Origin: Otis tarda
Lineage: Eukaryota > Chordata > Aves > Otidiformes > Otididae
Length of the DNA stretch: 64,000 bases
Reading direction: 5' to 3'
NCBI GenBank assembly: GCA_026413225.1
Contig: CM048591.1
Location: forward strand, 37,541,803 to 37,605,802
Part shown: positions 9,480-20,615 of the stretch, one piece after another
Layout: each line of letters opens with the position of its first letter
Position numbering within the stretch: position 1 is the first letter of the stretch
Program-made: the position numbers and the translations under genes
The notes under the pieces: model-generated
The model's input: the letters and a program-made list of their open reading frames with translations, nothing else
Told to the model about the DNA's origin: nothing
Databases searched by the model: none

Positions 9480-12400
9480 CTGAAAATTAAGTATTTAAAA
9501 TCTAGTTTTATAAGCCATTTCTGTTTTCTGTGTCTTGCAAAAACATATAACTTGTAAACATGACTTTGTCAGTAGGTATGGAAGACGTTGCTTTTCAAAT
9601 AAGTGTCCTCAGTTCAATAGAGAAGTGCAATTGCTGCTCCACTATAAACTGAGAAAGCATACTTCAGCTTTTTACACGGTATTTTCATTGCCCTCCAGCT
9701 TCTTGTAGGTATAGTAAAAATTTGCACCACAGACTGAACTCAATACAAACAATAAACAACAAAACTTTTGGCCATACAGTTATTTGGAAAATGTATATGG
9801 TAGTCAACAAGGAGTTTTTGCTCTGAATTTCACTTTCCCTCAGAACATTAATTATCCTGTAATTATTATTTGCGTTCTCTTAGCTAACTAGCTATATTGA
9901 GAATTCTGACTTAAGAAAGGGGTTACATTTTGTTTATTACTCAAGAGTACTTTGCATTGGCTTAAAGGACACATCTCAATGTACAGGAAACAACTTCTTT
10001 GAAAATCTCCATGGCAGAACCTCAGTGTCTCCTCTCAAATCAGCATAATTTCTTATTTATTTGGCCTAGTTATTTGGCAGATGTATCACTGCATTGTCTG
10101 TGTTCACCACTAATGTATTATCCTCTCAGTACCCAAGTGAAGAAAGAAAAAATTGTTTGCCTGCCTGAAGCATTATCTGACTATTTGGCAAGTTCTTTTG
10201 TGGAAGAATAAAAAGATAAATGTCTATCAAGTCATCAGTTCAGGCTGCCAGGACACAAAGTGTGAACTTCCAGGTCCCAACTTTCTGCCTCTACTATCCA
10301 GTGAATTAATTCTGTGAAAGAGCAAAAGGACTCAGGCCTGAAATAATGCCATAAAGTAATGATGCATAAAAATAATATCCCTGCTTGAAAAGATGGAACG
10401 TAAGTTTGGTCTTACCCTATTCTGTGATTATGTTTATCTGTGTTGGAGTAGCTAGTTGCAAATGTCAAATTCTCATCAGAAGAGAAAGGAAACAGAGGAG
10501 CAGGGAGTATTTCTTTTCTGAATTTGAAAGATCTTGTTTTGGAGGCTGTTCTGTGGTCAAAATACTCTTCCTTTAGAAATATTATTTTAAAAGAAATGTA
10601 ATCCAGGTATTTCTTCTCAAGAAAATAACTTGATACACTTCATGTGAAATTAAATTCAAGCGATCTTCTTCTTTCATTTTAATGATACTTAATAATTTCA
10701 GCTTTCATATTATTCACTTGGACTTCTTCAACCTGTGCAAGAAAACTACTTTGACCTTTACAAGTGATTTTCTGTATTTTTCCCAATGTTATCTGGTATC
10801 CTTCATTGACACAACCAAGACAATACATTATCTCCCTGCTTTTACATTCATTCTTCAAGCAGTAAGCAATAATAAGCAAAACAACTACCTGACAGATGAT
10901 AGCACAATTCTTTAAAATGGTTTATACTGGGGTTAAAGATGGAAATCTCTGTTCTCTCTCTGTCTCTTGCCAACTCAATTTAATCTTTCTGGCACAGAAA
11001 TTTTTACACTTCATATGAAACCTTCTCTGCTCTATAATCAGTTTTTGATAAGGAACTATAGGCAAGAGACTACATCACACCACAGTTGTTCCACACAGTA
11101 GCTTCCAATTTTTCACAGCTAAAGTAAAGCATTGCTTTTTCTTGAGAGACAGTAAATCCCAATTTAAAAAATTAACTGATGAAGAGTCTACCACACCTAC
11201 TGCGAAACTACCTTGGCTATAAACTGCATGCACCTTATTTTCAATTTGTTTTTTCCTACCTCTAGTGCATAGCCACGTAGCTCTTTACTCCCCACTAGAT
11301 TAAAAAGACCCAAATAAAATATTTTCTCCCCGTATAGACATGTGGGGATCAAGTTACCTCTCAATGCTGAGTGATTCAGCTGGGTTCTTAAAGGCACTTT
11401 TCTTTTTGGGAATGGATTCACACAGGAAGCTCATTTTTAACCAGATATGCAGTCATCTATATAGCCTTTCCAAAGCTATAGCTTCTCCACATACAGTCTC
11501 TGTCCTTTTTCTGTTTTAACCCACTTGTACAGTATATGGACCATAACATACTGGATGCAATAAAAAAAAATGTATGTTTTGCTAAGTTATTCAGATCTCT
11601 TAATCCTTGTCATTATTATGCTGCAAAGGTCACTAAACTTTGCAAAGGTTGATTTTATACTTGCTCCAGAACACTGGTAAAAATACTGAATACTAGAAAA
11701 AAAGTATATGGAAGGACCCGCTAAAAATAACCACAGCTAAAGATGCTCCTCAGGCACAGTGTAGTGTGTCTTGCCTTCACACACATGGAAGGGTTTGTAC
11801 TGATATTACTTACTGCAGGAAGGATTGGTGCTTTGAATGTGTACCTAATGTAAAAGGGCAGTGGCAGGGATAATGCAGGGTGTCACAGTAGATTAGTTGC
11901 CTTTTAAGAATGGTTCAGTAAATAAAAAGGGGAAAAATTCATGCGTCTTGCCAGCAAATAAATGAAGTCTGCCTCAAGGCAGGTTTAATTTGCACATTGA
12001 AAATATTTCAATAACTAAGTATATATACATACACACACACTTTTATAATGAATAAACAAAGTGTGCACATTTAAGCCAAAATCTTTCTTTCCCCATTTTT
12101 GGCCGACTCCATCATTTGGTTTGGCTAGAATAATCATTTATTCTGCTTGTATTTATTATGTAACAGAGGTCCCATATTGTATGTATAGGAGAAAGGGCAT
12201 ATCACAACGTTTCACAGCAAGCACATGTCCACCTCCATAAACTCTACAGAATTAAATGCAGAAATCACATGCACTACTTTTATGAATTGGACCCTACATT
12301 TCTTTACGGGTAACAGATGTGGCATTACCTTGCCAATGCAGGGATATGATGACATGTTGGCTCTTTGTTCTCAATTTGATTACAGGAAAACTGCAGCTCT

Positions 12401-14127
12401 TAATTATAAGACCTTTCAATAGCTAAACAAACACATGCACACAACAGAAACAAGAAACAGGCATGACGGTGATATCAGTGTGATAAACAGCAGGCTACAG
12501 TGATAAACTGGAGAGGCAACATAAATAGTTTTTAAGTAACTTTCGTTTACTTCACATTCTGTTCAAAGTGGAGACTAACCCCAACATGCCCAAACAGCTG
12601 AGTTTACCAGACACTGATACATGGAAGGCACTTTCAAATCTTTCTGAAGAGAAGTATTACAGGACAGCTTCCATCACAGGGCAACCACTGCTCCGGAAAG
12701 TTGGGGACATATTACTAAACAGTATACAATGAAGCAGGACCCAAATTCACAACCAGGCTGCATCTTGTGAAATCCAAATGAGTGTAAAAACCTAACCAGG
12801 CTCAACAACTGTTTCACATTGCAGCTAAAGTAAAGAGTAAGCTCTCCAGTAGCATTCCTTCAGTGCCCCCTTACTGGCCCTTTTCTTCTGGAGCTGGGTC
12901 CTTAGGCTTTAGTCCTCCCAGAGCAAAGGAAATCAGTCCCATGAGATTAGTGACTGTAGCACTGAGAACAGTATATATAGTATTGAAATCAATAAATCAG
13001 TAAGGCCTATGCAACTACGTATGTAAAACATGAGTGTGCAGGAACAAGCTTTAAAGTGTAAAGCTGGAAATGTAGCTGGCCACTTTCAGACTGTCCTGGT
13101 GACAAAAAAGGCTGTAAAAGATGTCTGGAGAATAGCTCAGATGAACATGGCTACGAATGGCTCCATGCTACCTTCTGTCTAGGCTTTAGTACAGCGAGTG
13201 TGCCAGGGAAGAGAGATGAGGGGAACAGCTGAAATGTGTGACACTGCAGCTCTCCTTCATGCCTGTTGTGTGAACTGCTGGGATCCAGCACACACAGACG
13301 TGAAGAGCTGCCCTAAACTCTCCTTCAAGCCAGAGATGTTCCCAGCTGCCGCAGGAATAACAAGTGCAACATGCAGCTGAAAATAATTGATTTTTGTCTG
13401 TTTTCAGTAACCTGATTAAAATTAAATTACTTAGTTGTTGTTTACTGCCTCCCCTCTGTCAAATTCTAAAGCACTGAAAATTAAAAAAAAACCAAAACAA
13501 ACACCAAAGCTCCTCCCGAATCCCTAAACAGTTTTGCTCATAGTCTATGGCTGCTTTTCCAAATACATTTAATAAATGCCCCTCTTTAGGGTACTGGAAA
13601 CTTTGCTCTACATTTACTGGTACGCTTAACATCACTTAGCTAAGAAGTTTTCACCACTGCAAAATCATGGTGAGAAGTGATCGCTGAAGATAAAATAAAG
13701 TGAAAATTGAAAGACTGGCAATGCTAGTTTTTCCTTTCAGAGCTCTAGAGGATGATAATCAAGATTTTTTAAATGCTGTGCTTGAAGTTAACCACTTCAG
13801 TGTACAGATGACATTTAAATTACACTAGCCACCCTAGAGTTACCACAGAGTTTAATAAAAAGTTGTTCACTGCTCAGTAGTTTTGAAAATCACACTGATT
13901 ATCTTGGTCTTCAATAGAGATTTATTGGCCTCATATTGCATGATAGGTTTTAAAAATTTCGGCTTTTGACTGCTGGTTTAGCATCCTAAAAAAATTCAAG
14001 TTATGCAGACAAGACAGGCAATAAGAGAATATGATCTGATGGCCAGACAGGCAGAGAAACTTTTCTAAAAAGCGGAGAGCGCGTCTATCTGGTCACCTGC
14101 TGCATTAAAAAGAATGTAACTCAGCTA

Positions 14128-15300
14128 ATCATAGAATCATAGAATCATAGAATGGTTAGAGTTGGAAGGGACCTTCAAAGGTCATCTAGTCCAACCCCCC
14201 TGCAAGAAGCAGGGACATCCCTGACTAGATCAGGTTGCTCAGAGCCTCATCCAGTCTGGCCTTGAACATTTCCAGGGATGGGGCACCACCTCTCTGGGCA
14301 ACCTGTTCCAGTGCTCTACAACTCTCATTGTAAAAAATTTTTTTCTAATATCTAATCGAAACCTACCTCCTTCTAATTTAAACCCATTACCCCTTGTCCT
14401 ACCACAACAGGCCCTACTGAACAGCTTCTCCCCATCTTTCCTGTAGGCCCCCTTGAGGTACTGGAAGACCGCTATCAGGTCTCCCCGGAGCCTCCTCTTC
14501 TCCAGGCTGAACAGCCCCAACTCTCTCAGCCTGTCCTCATAGGAGAGGTGCTCCAGCCCTCTGATCATCTTTGTGGCCCTCCTCTGGACCCTTTCCAACT
14601 GGTCCATGTCCTTCTTGTGTTGGGGGCTCCAGAACTGGACACAGTACTCCAGGTGGGGTCTCACCAGGGCGGAGTAGAGGGGCAGAATCACCTCCCTTGA
14701 CCTGCTGGCCATGCTCCTCTTGATGCAGCCCAGGATGCGGTTGGCCTTCTGGGCCACAAGGGCGCATTGCCCGCTCATGTTGAGCCTCTCGTCTACCAGC
14801 ACTCCCAAGTCTTTCTCCTCAGGGCTGCTCTCAATCCAATCTTCGCCCAGCCTGTATTTGTGCCTGGGATTGCCACGACCCCGATGCAGGACCTTGCACT
14901 TGGCCTGGTTGAACTTCATGAGGTTGGCACGGGCCCACCTCTCCAGTCTGTCCAGGTCCCTCTGGATGGCATCCCTCCCCTCCAGCGAGTCGACGGCACC
15001 ACACAGCTTGGTGTCATCGGCGAACTTGCTGAGGGTGCACTCTATCCCACTGTCCATGTCGCCGACAAAGATGTTGAACAGGGCCGGGCCCAACACAGAC
15101 CCCTGAGGGACGCCACTGGTGAGCGGTCTCCACTTGGACATTGAGCCGTTGACCACCACTCTCTGAGTGCGGCCATCCAGCCAACTCCTTATCCATCGAG
15201 TGGTCCATCCATCGAACCCATGCCTCTCTAGTTTAGAGAGAAGGATGTCGTGTGGGACAGTGTCAAATGCCTTGCACAAGTCCAGGTAGATGATATCCGT
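14128..15300 (-). mobile_element. CR1 LINE, 5'-truncated, about 1.17 kb, with a long RT frame
   Basis: In plus coordinates the element begins with three ATCATAGA-type octamers (the 3' tail), then the 3' UTR and the coding strand of ORF2 read leftward from about 15300. It is truncated inside the reverse-transcriptase domain at [17 protein letters not shown], a typical CR1 5' truncation. It lies in the same orientation as PCSK5. Only slight decay is visible, so it is younger than the copies at 18991 and 37489. A five-base loss just after LPREVV (codons for the following GlyMet/AspAla stretch) shifts the last few residues. Confidence 0.96.
14239..15279 (-). pseudogene. CR1 ORF2 fragment: reverse transcriptase palm to C-terminus
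   Basis: An open frame of 346 codons, the longest in the window. Visible RT landmarks are KAFDTVPHD at residues 3-11, [17 protein letters not shown] (motif B) at 55-71, and FADDTK (motif C, the catalytic Asp pair) at 86-91. The conserved CR1 C-terminal region follows ([32 protein letters not shown], split here by position about 182-213). It is only the 3' half of ORF2, without endonuclease or the first RT motifs, and the Met at its start is internal to the ancestral protein. It is therefore a dead fragment despite the clean frame. Confidence 0.93.
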
Positions 15301-15480
15301 TGTCTGGTATGATGTAGCTCTAAATGGCCAAAGTCTCTTTTTACTCTTTGTGGTAACACATGTGACTGCACGAAAGAGGGCAGTTTACCCCAAGAAGATT
15401 AAATTCTCCAGGGAAACCAGAAGTAAGTTCAGAATAAAAGAGAACCATGTGTCTTAAATAGCAAATAATAGCAAGGTAAA

Positions 15481-15568
15481 AATCATAGAATCATAGAATG
15501 GTTAGGGTTGGAAGGGACCTTCAAAGGTCATCTAGTCCAACCCCCTTGCAAGGAGCAGGGACATCCCC
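15481..15568 (-). mobile_element. CR1 LINE, very short 3' fragment
   Basis: AATCATAGAATCATAGAATGG is followed by the standard CR1 3' UTR (GGTTGGAAGGGACCTTCAAA, then GTCATCTAGTCCAACCCCC) up to the CAGGGACATCCC segment, where homology stops. It has the same orientation as the longer CR1 beginning 180 bases away. It is a separate insertion rather than a continuation, because it has its own tail. It sits about 180 bases downstream, in gene sense, of the exon at 15748-15884. Confidence 0.93.
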
Positions 15569-15747
15569 AAATGAATAGTGCACTGATAACTCAAAATAAG
15601 AATAATGCTCTTCATAGCTCTGCCTTCACTCTCAAACTGGTGAGACATTCTAGCTGTAAATAAAAGGTGGAAAACAGTCAAGGCAGTATTAGCAACTGCA
15701 AGCCACCTTCTGAATCCACTGAGCCCAAATAAAGGTTAGAGTCATAC

Positions 15748-15884
15748 CTGGAGTCTTGAAATTTCTCAGCTGAGATGGAGTGTCACAGATTTCCAAAATC
15801 CAGTCACCTGCTGCTTTTTCACTCCAGCAGTGAGTAGTCATAAACTCCCAGTTTTTGAATCCTTCCATGGAATGATCAAATAGC
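15748..15884 (-). CDS. PCSK5: PCSK5 exon (local exon 5): P domain, middle part
   Basis: The exon lies between an ATTTTAG acceptor (ending 15885) and a GTATGA donor (starting 15747), entering in phase 2 and leaving in phase 1. It encodes LFDHSMEGFKNWEFMTTHCW, then SEKAAGDWILEICDTPSQ and LRNFKTPG. NWEFMT.HCWGE..AGDWVLEV.DTPS is the core of the P domain, which stabilises the catalytic domain and tunes its calcium and pH dependence. Human PC5 has Tyr where this sequence has Cys in LEICDTPS (TGT codon). Other differences from human are conservative. Confidence 0.96.
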
Positions 15885-16835
15885 CTAAAATAAATAATGA
15901 CATTATTTTAAGTGAACAATTTTATTTGAAGAGCTGAGCCTCCAAGTCTGCAAACTCCTGAATTATATACTAATTAGTCAGTTCATTCATGTGTGACTTT
16001 ATGTAATGTTACTCATGATGGTTTCCCCGCACGTACCTCGAGTACATTCAACAGTTTCTTGTTTTCATTGAAGAGATTCTTTACATGCCATCATTTGTCA
16101 TAATGTGAAAGAGAATGGAAAAAGAACTCATTCCAAAAAAAAAAAAATTGCTAATACTGTTTAATAGGATTCATGTGTCTTGGGAAAAGAAGTCCATACA
16201 ATATAGCATATCTGTTGCTTTAACAGCATGATGTAAATATAAACAACTCATAAGTTGGAAAATTTCTGTAACATTTATTTTTGTCTTTGAATTGGAATAC
16301 TTAAAAGGGGTTTAAAACAATAAAAAGTATTAAGTGACTGAGACAATATTAGCAATTAAATATATGTGACTTCTTGTGAGGAAATAAAATGTAAATGAGA
16401 CATTGGTCTCAATCCTCAAATGACCAAGGGATCACTCTCTTCAAACACTTCACAGGACTGAGTTTGGGTAAAACTGAGAGACTTATGGCATCTGATGGTT
16501 TCACCTAACCAACAACATTAACCATAATTTAATTACCTAGGTCTTGGGTGAAGAGCTTGGAGCTTAGGCCTGGATTACGATAATTCCTAGTATGGGGGCC
16601 CAGTTCAGAGGCTGCAATGTGATGCTGATCCCATGGGAGAAGGGAAAGGAGGACTGGCCAGAGATTTTATTACCTAAAACTGGAATTTATTAATGAGATT
16701 TTGGAAAGACACAAGAGAATTTGCCCTTTTATTCAGTGCTCACAGTGTGTTGCCTGGTACCCCAAAGCTATCAATGGGAGGTGCACTCTAATCAAGATGG
16801 TTGCTTCCAATAAAATGGCACAGCTCAGCTTTAAA

Positions 16836-16965
16836 AATACATATATATACTACCATATATATGTATGTATATATTTCTGCATAGATACATGCATATATAT
16901 AATCTATGTATATTTATTTTTTATATCTATACATACATATATATATGTATATATATTTATCACTA
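16836..16965. repeat. AT-rich alternating tract, (TATATG/CATATA)n
   Basis: About 130 bases rich in ATATATAC, CCATATATATGTATG, TACATGCATATATATAA and TACATACATATATATATG units. Several blocks are self-complementary, so the tract can form hairpins. It is intronic and carries no gene. Confidence 0.8.
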
Positions 16966-18990
16966 TTTTCATTTGGTTTTATGTGCAAAAATTCCACTCG
17001 TAAAAGCTATGCTTAACTATTTTTCATAAAATAAGATCTCTACAGTAGAAAATCTGATAGATTTAAAACACTTTTCCTTAAAATAGAAAAAATTCTAGTA
17101 TTAGACTATGAAAATACGATATTTTACACTTACTTGATTCTTTACTGTTATTTTCTAAGCTAATTTCAAGCTTTATTCTCAAAAACTTGTGAATTTCGGC
17201 AAACATTGGCAACTATAGCAAACATTGCTACTTCTGTAGCAAAGTGAGTATGTGAAACTTCTGGTAAAAATCGCCACACAGAATGTGGATAAAATGCCAT
17301 ACTTCCTCCTGAAAACTTTGGTCAGTCAGAGGCATAGGGACTTTACAGCTTAAAGCTGATTTTCATGCTCTCATTTTTGCAACTGTTTTCCATTTTAAAT
17401 GAATGCCTATAATACTACTCTTTTTTATTAGTATTGATAACATTAAATTAAAATATATGTTTAGAATTAGGCTTCATTTTCAGTGATAATTCAGTAAGAT
17501 TTTCTTCTGATGCAGTTCTGTACCTCTGTGTGCATGCGTCGGTATGTGTGTATACATATATTCTGCCAGTAGAATTGGCCTGTTTCTTGTCACTGTTAAA
17601 TCAGTTGTCTGAATACAGCAAATCTCACAAACACATGGCACACATAATTTACTGAAAGTGTGGAAATTATTATGCAGCTATTACCCAGTATTTGCATGTG
17701 GGTATGTTCAATTTAAGTCATTATGTAGGTTATTTCCAACAGTTAGTCAAATTGTCATACTGTGTTTTGCTGATAGCTAATGTATTGCTTTCTAAACACC
17801 CTGTCAATCCGTTAAGGCAGCAATATTCCTCTTTGCCATTGTGGAAACTAAATTATATAGCATTATGTCAGTACTGTGCAATTATATTGTAAATTCTGTA
17901 TTCACTGAGCTTTCATTCACATACATAGAAACACAAGCTGCAGTTTATTTTTAGTCCAATATTTTCCATAGTACTTTTTGTTTAAGGGTGTCTGTCATAA
18001 TTTGGAATTTTAAATTGATGTCAGGTTTCCATTTTAATGAATGATGCAATGTATTGCACCATTCTTTCAAGTAACGTTGGGAGGAAGAGACAAAAATCCC
18101 ATAAGACTTTATCATAGCTATATAAAAACAAACTTACCTAAAATACGCCACGGCTCAAACTGTAAGCTTTCATATCTCCTCCCTCCATGGAAATGGGGAA
18201 AATTGGGTAATATTCTGTCATAGAAAATTGACTAGTTTTGGAAGAATACTTCTTTGGGAAAGATCTGAATTTTATAAAGTTAGGATCTTTTAATGTGTTT
18301 CTACAAAAGATTCTACAAACAAGTGAAAAAACTAAAGACAGACCACTTAAAAAAAAAGTAGAAAGATACTGACTCTGAGGCTGTCTGTATGTGTAAGTTA
18401 TATATACTGAATGTTCCAAGCATTGTTATGATGCTCTGCTTATGCACTAAACTTACAAATCAAAGAACCTGTGAGGCAATACATGGATTTCCCTTTCAGT
18501 GGTGTTAAATCAATGAATGAAACGATCAGATGTTCAGATGTACTTTTCATTATTCAGGAAGAAATGCATATAGAACAGGATCTTTTAAGGAGCACGGAGC
18601 CAGTCCAGATAAGTTAATTGATTTTGTTATTTGTCAGATTGATACTAAATCAAAATTCGTATCAAGGACACACTTATACACACAGCTTATCTATTAGTAT
18701 ATGGTCTGATAAACTGTTAGTTGACTATTACAGGTTATTATAGATTAAAATAGTTAAATAAGATTATTAGAATAGTCTGATATTTTTTAAGACCATGATC
18801 ATACACATCTGCAACATATGTACTCAGGCATCTAACATGCTTTTAAGTACCAAAGTGAGTAACAGCATTTGAATCTTTATAACTTAGGTGTCAACACAAC
18901 CACAACACAATGTCAGATCTGTTATTCAGTTACTTAGGTGACTTCTTCTGTTAACAGGACTTTCAAGTTAGGGGGGATGTGACTACATAA

Positions 18991-20615
18991 GATCATAGAA
19001 TGGTTTGGGTTGGAAGGATCCTTTAAAGGTCACCTAGTCCTATTCCTCTGCAAGGAGCAGGGACATCTTCAACTACATCAGGTTGCTCAGAGCTGCATCC
19101 AACCTGGCCTTGAATGTTTCCAGGGATAAGGTACCCACCACCTCTCTGGGCAACCTGTGCCAGTGTCCCACCACCCTCATTGTAAAAAAAGTTCTTCCTA
19201 ATGTCTAATCTAAATCTGCCTCCTTCTGTTTTAAAACTATTACCCCTTGGTCCTATCACAACAGTACCTGCCAAAAAGCTTCTCCTTGTCCTTACAAGAC
19301 CCCTTTAGGTACTGGAAGGCCGCTATAAGGTCTCCCTGGAGCCTTGTCTTCTCCTAGCTGAACAACCCCTACTGTCTCAGCCTGTCTGCATAGAAGAGGT
19401 GCTCCAGCCCTCTGATCATCTTCATTGGCCCATCTCTGGACTTGCCCCAACAGGTTCATGTCCTTCTTATGCTGGAAGATCCAGAGCTGGATGCAATACT
19501 CCAGGTGGAGTCTCACGAGAATGGAATAGAGGGGGAGAATCACCTTCTTTGACCTGCTGGCCATGCTTCTTTTGAATGGGATGTTGTTGGCTTTCTGGGC
19601 GGCAAGTGCATATTGCCACCTCATGTTGAGCTTCTCATCCACCAGTACCCCCAAGTCTTTCTCCTCAGGGCTGCTCTTAATCCATTATCCACACAGCCTG
19701 TATTTGTGCTTTAGACTGCCTTGACCCATGTGCAGGACCTTGCACTTGCCCTTGTTGAACTTCATGAGGTTTGCATAGGCACACCTCCCAAGCTTGTCAA
19801 GGCCCCTCTGGATGGCATCCCTCCCCTCCAGCGTGTCAATGGCACCACATAGCTTGGTGTTGGTGAACTTGCTGAGGGTGCACTCTATCCCACTGTCCCT
19901 GTTGTCGATGAAGATGTTGAACAGGGCTGGTCCCAGTACTGACCTCTGAGGAACATCACTTGTCGCTGGTCTCCACTTGGACATTGAGCCGGTGACCACA
20001 ACTCTTTGAGTGTGGCCATCCAGCCAACTCCTTATCTGCCTAGTGGTCCGTCCATCAAATCTATATCGCTCTCTGGTTAGACAGAAGGATGGTGTGTGGG
20101 ACAGTGTCAAATGCTTTGTACAAGTCCAGGTAGATAATGTTAGTTGCTCATCCCTTATCTAACAATGCTGCAGTGCCATTGTAGAAGGCCACCAAATTGT
20201 TCAGACACACCTTGCCCTTAGTGAAGTTGTGTTGGCTGTCACCAACCACCTCTTTATTTTCCATGTGCATGGTCTCCTACAGGATCTGCCTCATGACCTT
20301 GCCAGGCACAGAGGTGGGACTGACTGGCCTGTAGTTCCCCGGGTCTTCCTTATTTCCCTTTTTAAAAGTGGGGGGTTTGTTTCCCCTTTTCTAGTTGGTG
20401 GGAACTTCACCAGACTGCCACAACTTCTCAAATATGGTGGACAATGGCTTGGCAATTTCACCTGCCAGTTTCCTCAGGACCTGCAGATGCATCTCATCAG
20501 GTCCCACAGACTTCTACACTTTTAGGTTCCTCAGATTGTGTCAAACCTGCTGTTCTCCTACAGTGGGCAGTTCTTCATTCTCCCAGTCCCTCCCTTTGCC
20601 TTCTGCAACTTACAT
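18991..20615 (-). mobile_element. CR1 LINE, 5'-truncated, about 1.6 kb, degraded
   Basis: Starts (3' end) at GATCATAGAATGGTTTGGG and runs through the 3' UTR and the ORF2 frame to the linker ahead of the RT core. The protein is visible in three broken frames: 19023-19274 (C-terminus), 19292-19654 ([18 protein letters not shown]), and 19685-20110 ([21 protein letters not shown] then PALFNIF). The motif C aspartate pair is lost: where CR1 has [10 protein letters not shown] this copy has KFTNTKLCG, three bases shorter. Coding traces continue to about 20615 (cttctgcaact). It is in sense orientation to PCSK5. The upper boundary is approximate. Confidence 0.93.

Larger units (their letters stand above)
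9480..15747 (-). other. PCSK5: PCSK5 intron with two sense CR1 fragments
   Basis: Intron of 6,268 bases. CR1 material occupies 14128-15300 and 15481-15568. A small TA/CA run lies at about 12018-12042. From 9480 to about 14100 I see no repeat family and no supported gene; short open frames at 9999-10211, 10682-10915 and 12225-12422 look like chance. Confidence 0.75.

Noticed and set aside
14537..15208. Overlapping open frames of 60-131 codons on both strands within the CR1 at 14128
   Set aside because: They are shadows of the RT frame at 14239-15279; only that frame shows RT motifs.
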